A stretch of 64,000 nt of DNA from Patiria pectinifera. Lineage: Eukaryota; Echinodermata; Asteroidea; Valvatida; Asterinidae. The stretch spans positions 8,922,932 through 8,986,931 of the forward strand of contig CM057138.1 in assembly GCA_029964075.1 (NCBI GenBank), in the 5' to 3' direction. Below the pieces are notes generated by a model. That model had not been told where the DNA came from, made no database searches, and saw only the letters and a list, made by a program, of their open reading frames with translations. A program made the position numbers and the translations under genes. Of this stretch, positions 44,551 through 56,900 are shown in pieces (positions within the stretch are counted from its first letter, which is position 1; every line of letters begins with the position of its first letter).

Positions 44551-45659
44551 TAAGGTGAATATTGTGTCCAGAGGGCCATGTTGTCACGTTTAACCTGCAT
44601 TATGGCGAGACCGGAGCGATACCAAGTCTTTCTGTAGCAGGAACTATAACAGAGTGCAAAACGAAATGTAGAATATGTAACTGAATTCTACATTAACATT
44701 AAAATGCCAAGCGTCTGTGAACACTTTTATTCGGGTGATAAAAGAGTTCTGATAGAATATTGACTTCCAAAGAAAGGGACACATAGGAACAATTTGTCAG
44801 TACATAAACACGTGACTAAGGCTGGCCTCGGGTCGACCTGCCTTTTGCTTGCATCGCGACGGAACTAGCCTTTGCCAAGGCGTTCATCGATAGTGTTCGA
44901 AGAACGTACGTTCGTTTTTGCACAGTGCACAGCGTGCGGCCATTGTTTATGTTTTTTCGCGGCCAGATAACATCACGGATATTAGGACGAACGCCTTGAA
45001 CCAAGTCTATTGCTGTCGCGGCGCAAGCGAATCGTCGGTTAATATGGTAAAAGCCTATTTGTCTTTGAAGGCAGCTGTAAATGGCGAACTTTAGAAACAA
45101 TTTAACTCTTATTACAAACCGTTGCTATCCGTCCATTGCACTGGAAACGTAAACATAATAATAGCTGTTCCTTGAACGCTTTCATACGGTGATGGTAAAG
45201 AAACTATGGGTTTCTACAAGATGGGAAATGATGTCCAAATACGAGGAAGATCTCTCCACTTTTCACTGTTATATACTGCCTGTATTGGAACTTTGGTTGA
45301 CAAATGATGAGGTAAGGTAGCGTCGATTGCACAAAGACCCTTAATCTGTTGCAAAGAAAAGAAAAAATAGTAAACAACATTTAATTTTGAATGAAGTTTT
45401 GGCCAACATAAACATATTCAGTAGAACACCAGACAGCCATTGGCAAGTTAACGGCTCAACATTTATAATTAAGTCCAAACGAAATACATGCACCAGAGAC
45501 ACATTCATTTGAATATAGACTGGCCATTATAAAGTTTACATTGAAATTATATTTTGATCAGACGTTCTTTCCGGGTTTTATTTTACTTTCACTACGAAAA
45601 CCGGATGTCCGCGCCCGTTAATGGGTACAGTCCAATAATTAGACTGCCATAGACCTTTA

Positions 45660-46540
45660 GTGGTAATTACGTGCACTTCCCAAATTTATTAAATATACTC
45701 ACAAATCTCTGAGGTGTTCAATATCAATTAAAGCTTTTTTCATCATCTTTCATATTTTCATCATTTGTGAAATTTTTTTGGGGGTTTGGGAGAAATGTCC
45801 ATCCGAAGATAATCACCCCTAAAAAATAGTCCTGTAGCCCATCGCCAATTTGAAAAACGACGCCTACGCTCCATTGTAAAATGGAGCGCTTTTAGGGGCA
45901 AATTTCATCCAAATTTCACAGAAAAACAACGTCACAGTCGTGTGGACGGCTTCCACCCTTCTATTTTACAAACCGTCCAGTTCATGGCCCACAAAATGCT
46001 CTAATACCGAAGAATTTGAGGGCATGCAATTCGCGATTTGGCCGGCGTAGGCAATTTCGGACCGATTTACTGTTGCAGACCAGTAAATAAACTTCCATTG
46101 ACCCGAATGGTAAATGCTCCCGCTTAAATTCGGGACAAATACTCACAACTCTCCACGGTGTTCGAGACATACATGAAATTAAAGCTTATTTCATCATATT
46201 TCATTTTCTTTTCAATTTACGGGGGCGCAACTGATGACTTTTAGGAGAAATTTCCATCCGAAGATGATTACCCCTTAAAATAGTCCTGAAGCCCATCCCC
46301 ATTTTGAAAAACGATGTCTACACTCCATTGCAAAATAGAGCGCTTTTAGGGCCCCAATTTCAACCAAATTGCACAGAACTACAAGCTCACAGTCCTGTGC
46401 ACGGCTTCCACCCATTTTGTTTTTACAAACCCTTTAGTTCATGGCCCACAGTGTGCTCAAATACTGAAGATTTTAAGGGAATGCAAATCGTGATATGGCC
46501 GGTGTAGGCAATTTGGGGCCTATTTACTGGTCTGGACTCT
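45660..46540. repeat. Two direct copies of a dispersed repeat family
   Basis: 45660-46075 and 46130-46525 share order and wording: CATCCGAAGAT, CTCCATTG(T/C)AAAAT, GAGCGCTTTTAGGG, GTGGACGGCTTCCACCC, GTTCATGGCCCACA, GGCCGG(C/T)GTAGGCAATTT. Diverged copies lie near 47,090-47,310, 53,825-54,260 and 63,860-64,000. No coding frame. Confidence 0.75.
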
Positions 46541-47789
46541 TATAGATCATGCATGTTGTTCAGACAATCCATCACGGGGCTGTTGTTTTCGCCATTGAAA
46601 GGAGTTTCGTGAAAATCACGTGGTAATGTGATCGGAAAAGCTGTTCTCGGTGTAGACCTAGCTTTTGTGTAGCCGCCATCGTAAAAGATGTTCTTATATA
46701 GTTGAATACACAGAAGATGCACTCATGTCTTTCCCTGGGCTGCAAGCATTACCCTCTGAAAGGCCCACCGAAAGTGGACAAACTTAAACACTAGAAACTT
46801 GTTTGCCACTTCCAATGCCGAGGGAACCTAATATTGACTGCCTACCCGAAGCAAGCAATTATATTTTTTTTATGATACAGGTTTATCTTATGCGTATTCA
46901 ATAATTGCAATATTTTTGTAATTTACGGAGCAGGATACAATGGATGTGACCACAGTTACATTAAATGGAAATTCCATGCTTGCGTTTCAATCTGGACACC
47001 AGACCTCATGCAAAACATATTGATGCAACTGTAAAATGTACTTCCTATCGACTGGACCCTCACACGCCTTTCCGTCGCAAGCCTTATTAGGATGCTACCC
47101 ACAGACGTCGTCCTCCATCGCAAAATAGAGCCTGTCTTTTAGTCCAATTTCCTTTCAAGATTTCCGTAGCAAACGTTCGTAGAACGGCTTTATATGGTGC
47201 ATATAGGACTTTTCACTTTTAAAAACCCTATATACTATGTCATATACTCTGTATTAAAAGAGGCGTTTACAATGTGCGCAATGATTTGGTTGGCGTAGAC
47301 ATTTTTTTAAATACATTTTCTGCGTGCAATCTGCAGAGGCCAGAATTAATCGCGCTGCTTTCTAACAATCAGCAGAAAAGTTGTGCTTACTGTAGCAAAA
47401 AAGAGTGCTAACCACTAATGTGCGGCGCAGGTGTGCTGTCACCCGTTTGTGAAGATTAGTGTTGTTGCGTATCTTTTTAAGCAACTTGCACGGCGCCATC
47501 TTCATTACTTGTTTGGAGTCCACAGCACTGCAGAATGGCGCTATAAGCTAAGATTCCCAGGGTTTGTCGTTTATACTTCAATATCTCTCTTCAATAAACA
47601 AAATATATCGCATTCCTTGCCACCGAAATCAACACAACATATCTTGAAGATAGAAGAACAATTTGAAGAATTTCCAATGTTATAAACAAGGTGATACGCT
47701 TATCACAACACTGGGATATCCATTCAGACTCATTGAAATGTTTTGAAAACCAACCACAGTTACATCAGGGAGAGGCGAAGATATCTGCT

Positions 47790-47801
47790 ACTTTCACTTC
47801 C
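47790..47801 (-). promoter_or_regulatory. Ets-IRF composite-like site
   Basis: The minus strand reads GGAAGTGAAAGT, which fits the Ets/IRF composite element (GGAA-NN-GAAA) of immune genes. It lies 33-44 bp before the CCP/Ig start codon, so it may be in the 5' UTR rather than the promoter. Single site, by eye. Confidence 0.35.
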
Positions 47802-47833
47802 TCGTATGGACAAATAGAGAGAAGTAGTAGCCG

Positions 47834-47948
47834 ATGAAAGCGAAGATGGTGATTCCTTTTCGACCAACCGTTCTATTGGTATTGGCAGTGTCAGTCTTGC
47901 TGGTTTTTCCGAGGACTGCAGAGTGCGATGAGCAGACGGTCACTGAAG
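47834..47948 (+). CDS. CCP/Ig gene exon 1: signal peptide
   Basis: Residues 1-38. A basic head (MKAKMVIPFRP) and a long hydrophobic core (VLLVLAVSVLLVF) form a clear signal peptide; a second Met at residue 5 is an alternative start. Ends phase 1 at GTACTC. Confidence 0.85.
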
Positions 47949-50900
47949 GTACTCAATTATAAGTATTTTGTGGAGAAAGTTGTTTCTTTTAAAGGTTGAC
48001 TGAAGGCGCAAGGTTTAGAAAAAGGTTTTTAAAATAATGTGCGTAACCAGACACTTGTTTTTTTTCCACCAAGAGCCGTGGAAGAATCTACCCTCAACAT
48101 TTACTTGTGTGTTCATTGAATTATTTTAGAGTTTAACAATTAAAATCTTTGGACGTATTAACAAAGTGTGCTGTAAATTATTTATGACATTATTACAAAA
48201 CCATTTGCTCTCATTGGACTGTACAACTTTCTCTAACCTCGATGTGCGTGCGGTGTGTCCATATGCATACAAAGCTTAAGTGTTGTTGGTATAAAAGCCC
48301 GAGGTACGAGGAGGGAAAATGAAAGCACTCATGCCAAGCCCTTGAATTTGGTTGACCTGATATTCTGTTCGCCCCTGACGCACGATCTTACGTCGTATTC
48401 GTATCCAACCAGGATGTGGAGAACGGGATGAGTACTATTCCCTCCGCCATGTCTGCAAACTGGCTTGCGTTACAACGGATGACTGCCAAGCTGCTGAGCA
48501 GTGCCTGTGCGATGGAAGATGTGGACCAAGCTGCGTTGATATCAGTAGGTCCTTCTGTTGATTTAGTAACTTGTTAAATCGAGACTAAGGCCACAAAAGG
48601 AGAACAACGTCCTGGGTCTACTTTTAAGAAATTGACATGTATGCCGATAAAATTATCGCCTCTTTACAAACGAAGAACATATTGCTAGCTGTCCTTGAAT
48701 ACAGCGTGGATTTCGACCAAGCAGCGAGAACATGTGACCGCCGTTACAAATCATTTGTGGAGTCCCTTTCCCGCTTTCCACCCTTTTTAAACAAAATTAA
48801 TTTCATATCTCAATACCCGTTTATGACTTTAATTTCACTCATCTCATTTCAATCATTGGGTATGTAGGGGAAAATGTTGACTGTTCCTATATATAGAATT
48901 CCATGGTCAGTGTAGTTCTGCCTACTGACTTGAGACCCCTTTTCATGGGTTGGGTTACAGTAAATTGCGAAGCGGAAATGGGTATAGTGCCGACCAGGTT
49001 CATTACTTTCTTTCTCTCCCATAAGGTGATACATCATCGTGTCCACTACCAATAACCGTCCATAACAATGCCATGGTATGGCTGTCTCCTCCCCAGGGCG
49101 CCTCGGTGCCAGGGGGCTTCGATACAACCGCACATTTCAGTTGCAATCCCGGGTATGAATTGATCGGCCACGCGGAGTCAACCTGCACGTCGACTGGCCA
49201 GTGGTCGGAGGACTCGCCCTACTGTATCAGTCGTAAGTTTCTCCCTGCATGCGTTGAACAAATGATACTCGATTGTCAGTCCACATGAGTCTAAAAAAAG
49301 GGGGGGGGATAGTAATTAGAGACAGAGTAATATGTCTTCCTGCTCCTCACAAAAAAAAAAACACTTGTCTACCTTTGTGACGTCATGGCAAAAAAACACA
49401 TAGTTTGGCCCACTTGAAGACAACAAACACCATTATATACGAGCCTGGACAGGACATCAGGTCGGGCATATGTGTTATTCTATCGTCGCAAACTGGGTGT
49501 TTTTTAGGGGCGGAGCAGGGGCACATACGTGTAATTTTGTTTCTATCCTAACTGTTGGTAAATTACCTAAGCAGAAGGACACTCTTAAAAAAAACTTTTA
49601 TATCTTATAGTTGTTTCAGATTCATGACCATTTGGTTTTTTTTTTACAAGTTCAATTTCTGTAACGAAAAAAAAAGCACAGCCACAAAATGAAGTACATG
49701 TACTTTATACCTATCCCGTTACTTTATATATTGATATTGATGTCAACGGGTAAAATAAGGGTGGCAGCTTCCATAAACACACGTCAAATGTATGCAGCAA
49801 GTTTTTTTAATTGGCAACTTAGAGGGATGTTCCAAAAAATAAATAAATACAAACAAAATCCCTAATAGGCCTACACCCAATTTCTAAATATTCTCTAGCA
49901 TATTCTCAATTCATCATTTTTTTTTAGGGTGGACGGGTAGACATTTGCCCAACCCCATTGACACCCCTGTGGACACCCATGTTGTTAAGTGTGCATTAAA
50001 TTAACAGCAATATGACTTCGCACCTCGTCTTCTTCTGTTTTTCTTCTTTTCCCCCTCCTTTTTGTGTGTGCTATTCCGTTAGGGGGGAATTGCCCACTCC
50101 TCGCGACGCCAACGGTTGCAAATGTTGTGAAATCATAAGAACTTTAAATTAAAAAACTTCAACACTTCATTTATAGAAATGAACAAACATATCCTTGCCG
50201 TCGACCTGCAGTAGAGGCTTCAGGTAGAGGTTTTGGGCAGTCTGATGATGATGATGTCAATGACGATAATAACGTGCTTAAATGCTCCTGTCACAAAAAC
50301 TTCATATGCTCCGTTGCCATTTTATATTCTTTAAAATTGTGAACTAACAAGACCCTTGCCCAGCTATTCTAGGATAGGATTTCGTTTAGGTTTCGGAAAT
50401 ACATGCATATATACATATATATGGTGTGGAACCTTTTTTATTCTATTTTTTAAATTAATTAACATATCCTCCAAGGTTGATTTTGGATGAAACTTAATAT
50501 TAGATAGTTGGATAAGCACATTGACACCAAAATAAGCTTGTTAAAGGCACATAGGATCCTTTACATATATCCCAAAAGTATACCGAAATATTATCCAACG
50601 CTTACTTGGATTAAAGGTCATACTGGTATTAAAAAATACCGTGAGTTGTTGGTCTGGATTGCTTGGATGCAAATCAAGAAATGTAGGAGGTTTTCAACTA
50701 TCAGTTAACTTACTGATTTTTGTAAAAAAAAAAAAAAGAGTGCTGCAGACGATATCGTTTTCCATGATCAAAAGTTGTTCAGTGTTTTCAGTTGTCTTGA
50801 AAAAATGCAATATCCACTGAGCTGATAAACTTCAACGGGTTAGGCCGTTAACATTCTCCTTCGGATTTTGTGTGGTGGTATTATTGAAAACGAACAAAAT

Positions 50901-53900
50901 GCACGAAGTGAAAATGATTTATGAGCCTTATTTAACTAAAATAGCAAGGTCCTCGTCAATTCTTTAATACTTGAACAACAGGCTGCGGTGCAGAAATGAA
51001 GCCATTGAACATAATTCATGTAGCCATAGCCATCATTGTTTGGACACCGACCGATGTTACTCCCATACCATTGCCCGTGACAACTTCTTCGTGGAATTCC
51101 TAACAATACATTGTTCAAATAATAATAACGACATTTCTATACAAAATAAAATAAATAAAACACATTTCTAAAAAAAAAACCACATCAATATCAATATTGT
51201 GACCTGGAATTTTATATTTATGCAACATTAAACTACCAGAACAGTAAATATGACATACATGGGTGGGGCAAAATCCGTCTTGGCCGAATGGCACGCCGTG
51301 AATCTTTTTTCCCATGACAATCCGAAGCAAAGACAAATTCGCATGAATCCATAGCCGTCAAGAAACTGCAGAAGTCAGTCGAAACGATAACTTATTTGAA
51401 CATACGAGAGAGTTCTGAAAAGGAAAAAAAAGTTAAACATTTTCAATGGTAAATTGCTATGTGTTATACTTTTAAGCATTTTAAAACCAAGAGCCTAAAG
51501 TTGATCATAAAATACCCTTTTTTTACCAGGTGCCTTTTGGAAACGTTTAGGACCAAGATGGGTTGAACTGACGCGAGTATGGCAGACGTATGCGACTCAA
51601 AATTGTCCTTTATCATGTGATAGTGGCATATTGCATGCATACTTTTTGTCTTTTCAGCTGACGTACAGGCTGATTGCGTCGAACCTGCCGGACTTGAGAA
51701 TGGCGTAGTGGTGGTAGCGGATAACCGGTCCGAGGCCCGGTACGACTGCCAGGAAAGTTACACTATGACAGGCCGGTATCCAAACATCAGATGCATCCCC
51801 GGAGTGGGCTGGGAACCGCTGCAGATTGAATGCATCAGTAAGTGCGCAATGACTTCACCAATTTCTTAACACCACAATATTACGTATAGCAAAATTCCCT
51901 TGGTTACCACGTTTCACCCCAATCTCCCTCCCCTTCGCAAAATCACTAATGACAATCATCATATCCTCCATACTTCAGATCGCCTTGCCCGCGCCATCCC
52001 CAACGGCCCCACATTGGCTTACAGGCGTCCTCGAAACCTACGGGACTTGATTGTTCGAGCTGAAGTCCCATCCTTAGATGCATCCCCTCCCACCCAGCAT
52101 GGTACTTTCAAGTGCAGTTCCAGATGTGTTGTCTGCCAGATTCATATCCAGGAGTCTGACTCCTTTTCTGGCCACTCTTCTGTCACTACCCACAGAACCA
52201 TTGGTAACATCACTTGTAACACCTCTAGTGTCATATATCTCATCAGGGTCTGTGGAGTGCAGTATGTAGGTGAGACTAAGAATACGCTCAAGAAGCGTTT
52301 CTATGCCCACCGGTCAACGGTCAACACCAAGAAACTAGACACCCCTGTTGGTCATCACTTCAACCTGCCTAACCACTCCATTTCTGATATGATTTTGCAG
52401 GGCATTGAATCTCTTGGCCATCGGAAGGACTCAGTTCGTATCACCAGAGAGAAAGTGTGGATGAATCGTCTTCGAACTATTCAACCACATGGTCTCAACA
52501 TCCAACTTGGGAATGATTAATCCTTTTCTTCCTCCATTGTCTTCTGTTACAGATAATCTACCTGGTCTTCCTTGTTTGTGTTTACCCATCTTCCCCCATC
52601 TTTCATCCCTTTCCACCTCCATACTGCCCCCCCCCCCTCGCATCATCCCCATTCACTATCACACTCTTTTGTCCGTTCCCACTCCCTGTGACCTTTGATC
52701 CTTCCCCTTTCTGGTCCCTCCCCTGTTTACACCAGACCCCTTGTGGTTTGCCATCTCCCTTTGTTTCTTTGTTCTCTCATCCACCCTCCCCTGCATCTTT
52801 CCACACCTTCCCACCTAATCCTCCTTTTGTGTTTCTTCTTTCAGCCCTGCATGTTTGTGTGCACCCCCATGTTAATGTATGTACCTCTGTCATTTCTGTT
52901 TTAGCCTCTGAAGAAGAACTTGCCAAGTTCGCAACGTCAGGCCACACTAATTTTTAGATTTATATATTTCAGGTCCATCCAGTCAGTTAGCAGTTTGCAG
53001 CAGTCTCACTGTTTTTCATATAGCAAAATTCATGTACATTTGGAATTTATGGGTCAGCGGCGCCGGGTAAACAAATAAAAAAAAAAAAACCTGTTATCAA
53101 CTGACATGCACATCTTAAGCCGCACACAGTCTGTTAGTAGACGGAGGTTGAGGATCTGTAATCCAACCTTTATGCCCCAAATACAAAAAAGAAAACGTCT
53201 GCGCCCCCGCATACGATCCCTTTGTTATATGGTATTATTTTAGAGATCATTGTTGCCGTTACAGCTGTTTAAGACATGGCACAATCATACAAATAAAATG
53301 CACGGGCCCAAAAATGCAGTCTCTATTTCGCTCAGCATGTAACAAAAGCAGATGAAAATGAACAGTTTGCAAAAAAACCCATTAAGGGTAGTTATGGCCG
53401 AGTTGGTAGGTTCATTATCCGCCAATCTCGGGGACCGCGTTTGAATCCCCGCGATGTATTTTTGGTTTTCAATACGAGCAGGCCGTCATTTACTTTAAAA
53501 GAATTTATTTCACGTCATAAAATATCAACATGAACTTTTAGCGTGAATAGCGTAACCAGTCCGACTCCTGAATGCTTGGGTACCACCACATATAACCTTT
53601 TGGTTTCTCTGTAGCTTATTGTTTTATGTTGATTGGAATTTACATATACATGTACATCAAAAGTAAACAAGGTTTTTGCGTGTAAATGCCTGAGTGAATG
53701 CCGTATCCCTCAGGAAAGGGAATTTAAAGATGGTGATTTTACCTTCTCTTTTTGTCTGGTAGAAGTAGCGATCAACCGAAGCTTGATGGGTGCAACCCTG
53801 CAAAAAAACGCCCATGGACACTAGTGCTAAATGCGCATACTTCAAAATTCTTTTTAAAATACTCAGAACTCTCACAGATATTCAAGCTGTACAGAAAAAT

Positions 53901-56900
53901 GATGATCAATGTGTCATCTTTCATTTTCTTTTCATTTTTTGGTGGGTTGACTATTGACTTTTCGAGATATTCTCACCCAAAGGAGACAACCCATATTTTC
54001 CCCAAAGCGGAAAAGTAGCAATCTTAAAAAACGATCTCTCCACAACATGGCAAAATAGCGCCACTTTCGAGCCCAATAGCATCCAAAATGCTCAGAATTG
54101 GAAGCCCCAAGTCCGGGCCAGAGGTTCATTACCATATCTCTTCAATTCCCCAATTGTATGGCTCTAAAAACTCTCTAAATATAGAATATTTTGAGGGTAT
54201 AACTTTTATTCAGGAGCTCGGCGGACGGATTTTTTTGGCCTATTTACAGGCGTGCGCCCTGATAAAGTTGCGGTCACACTGAGTGACTGAAATCCAACCT
54301 TCGAATGTCTGAAAAGGGATTAATTTCCGCTAAACGACCACGCGTATCACAATTTGGAAGACTTGCCAACAACTGTGATCAGTGTGTACGCACCTACATT
54401 CAAACGACCAGCTGAGGAAAGATCCTCTTCTACAACCAGCTTTCAGAGGTTCTTGCAGCAGTCCCAAGAAGTGACCGGCTCTTCTTATTAGGCGATATCA
54501 AAGTAAGAGTAGGCACCGACACTGAAGCTTGGCATGACGTCATCGGTCCTCGTGGCCTTAGCAACATCAACAAACAAGGCGTAATACTGCTGGAGCTTTG
54601 TCCCTGCTTTAGACTTATCTCACTATTGCCAGCCAACACTACTGAAGTGATATCATCGACTCACACGTACGACATAGTGCACTTTGTTGGACAGACAATA
54701 TGGTATGCGCTCGTTTGAAACTACGCTTCCATGTTTCATCTCATTGGAGGCGCAAAACCGGGTCCAAGCTTTTGAATAATATTACTGCTCAGAGTGCCCG
54801 AAATAAGACACCAACCTCAAGAAAATATTACGCCCAGCCTGAATAATATCAATACTGATAACCTTGAGAATCATTGGCAATCTCTCACAAACACTATATA
54901 CATTACCACCAAGGAGATTACATATAGGTCTGCAAAAGAGACGTCACATGCACCGCGATCCGTTTGATAAAGACAAAAAAACCCGTAATTGAACCGCTGA
55001 AAAAAAAACACGACAGCTTCCTGTTTGTTCTCCAGGACGATACACCACAAAATCGCCAACGTTACCGTCAAACGAGAAACAAGTGCCCCAAAAGAGCTAC
55101 GCCAGCTGCAATACCAATGGTGGTTCGATGGTGCCAAAGATATTGAGTCTCATGCCGAGCGGCACGTTCCGAAGACCTTCTTTTAGGCAGTGAAGCTTGT
55201 ATCCCGACGTCGTTCAACTAGTCTAAGTCTATATCACTGATGCTGAGGGATACCGGCCCACTGACAAGGATGACATCTTGTACCGTTGGAAGCAACACTT
55301 GAGTACACTTCTCAACCAACCAAATAACATCGACCCATCTATCCTTGGTGACTTCCTCAAAAAGAGGTTCACACTGAGTTTGAAGAACCACCAGCCAGCA
55401 AAGGGGCTTACACAGGCGCTTGGTTAGCTTGCTGACTTTGGTGACCCATCCCCATCATCCTAAACACGAGCACATATAGTTCACAGTGCATCTATACCCC
55501 ATGCCTTCAGGGCTTCGCGCTCCGCGCTCGCGTATGAAGAGTTCCACTTTAGGATATAAAGACCCCCCCCCCCAGTCTGGAATCAGGGAACGGGCCTGTG
55601 CACACGTATTAAGCGTGTGTTCACGCAGTAAGGTGACTTTTCAATATGATAGGGCTAAATTTTGACGATTTACTTTTGAAGTTGAACTTATCCCACTGAC
55701 AAATTAAATCCATTCAAAGTAATCAACAAAACTAACCATTCATATTTGTGGAGGAATTACAAATTGAGTTAAACGTTCATTTTGGGCGGAAATTATCAAT
55801 TTCACTCATTTTGCGTAACGGTCCGTCGGCAAATTTCATGATGGCATTCTAAATGGTCTAGCGACGCCCGTGACAATATGACACTCATCTTCGACTATAG
55901 TGCAATATTGTTAAAGCTGTCCAATATATTTTTGTATCCCCAAAGCCATCCAATATTATACAAATAGCAACTTGGGTTTTTTTTACCAAATGATTCAAGA
56001 TAGATGGAGGATTTAAAAAAAAATCTTGTTGTTTGCTCACTATTCATGAGCATTTTCTTTCATATAAAAGGAGTGAGAGACGATTCACAACTTTTTCTGT
56101 ATAGGAATGAAGTGCAGCAGTCCCGGTACACCAATCAACGGCATCATCATGTCACTGGATTTCCGATATGGTTCAACCGTCGCCTACAAGTGCCTTCCAT
56201 CTTTCGTCTTAAATGGGCCTGCAAGCCTCACCTGCTTATCCAATGGCAACTGGGATAACGAAGTACCGACGTGTGAAGGTAATTTAAAACGCGCATCGCC
56301 TTACTTTATACCCGAATCACCAGCGTTTTGCTAGTATACTTCGACATACTTCGAAAGGAGGCAAAACAAGTCATGCGAGAACGTCCTATTATGAAAAAGG
56401 TTTAGGTGCTGCAGTCCATTATCGATTGATAACATCTTGGATAAGACTATTTCGAGGCACGCTTTTGGATTAACAATTGCACGTCGCACATTATGTTAAC
56501 AGCTTGTAAGTTTGAATGAGTTTGGATAACAAACAGCAGTATTTATATCTTTTACTGGGAACAAACTTAGGATCCTTCGTAATTCTTCCATACCATCATT
56601 TTGTGACAGCAATTCATGAGTTGAACTGGTACAGTGAGCCCCGCCTCCTCCTTAAAGAGGGTTCCCACTTTTCAAAAAAGAAATACGTTTTGCCATCTAT
56701 CCGCCTCATATTCCAATCCTGGATACGAAATCCACCAAAGTCCTATCAAAACCTGCGCTTGTTTTCTTTCTTTGTCACATATAGCTCTGAGTTGCCCTTC
56801 GCCAGTATTTCCCGATGGCACATTCTCGCTATCAGACGAAAAGCTCCTCATAGGAACCCAGGCGTCTTTCCAGTGTCCTGAGGGGTATGATCTGAAAGGC

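Larger units (their letters stand above)
40838..47833. other. Intergenic region between the two genes
   Basis: Contains the listed repeats, a GGATCC-type element (40885-41030) and an inverted pair TCGTGTCTAGTT/AACTAGACACGA (43867-43916). One unsupported candidate exon at 45192-45311 (ATG, 40 codons, GTAAGG donor) is noted. Otherwise nothing recognised. Confidence 0.55.

Noticed and set aside
44816-45100. 94-codon minus-strand open frame in CpG-richer DNA
   Set aside because: No domain or splice partners; kept as unexplained.
52688-52957. Open frames after the GIY-YIG frame
   Set aside because: C/T-rich 3' tail of the Penelope-like element; no domain.
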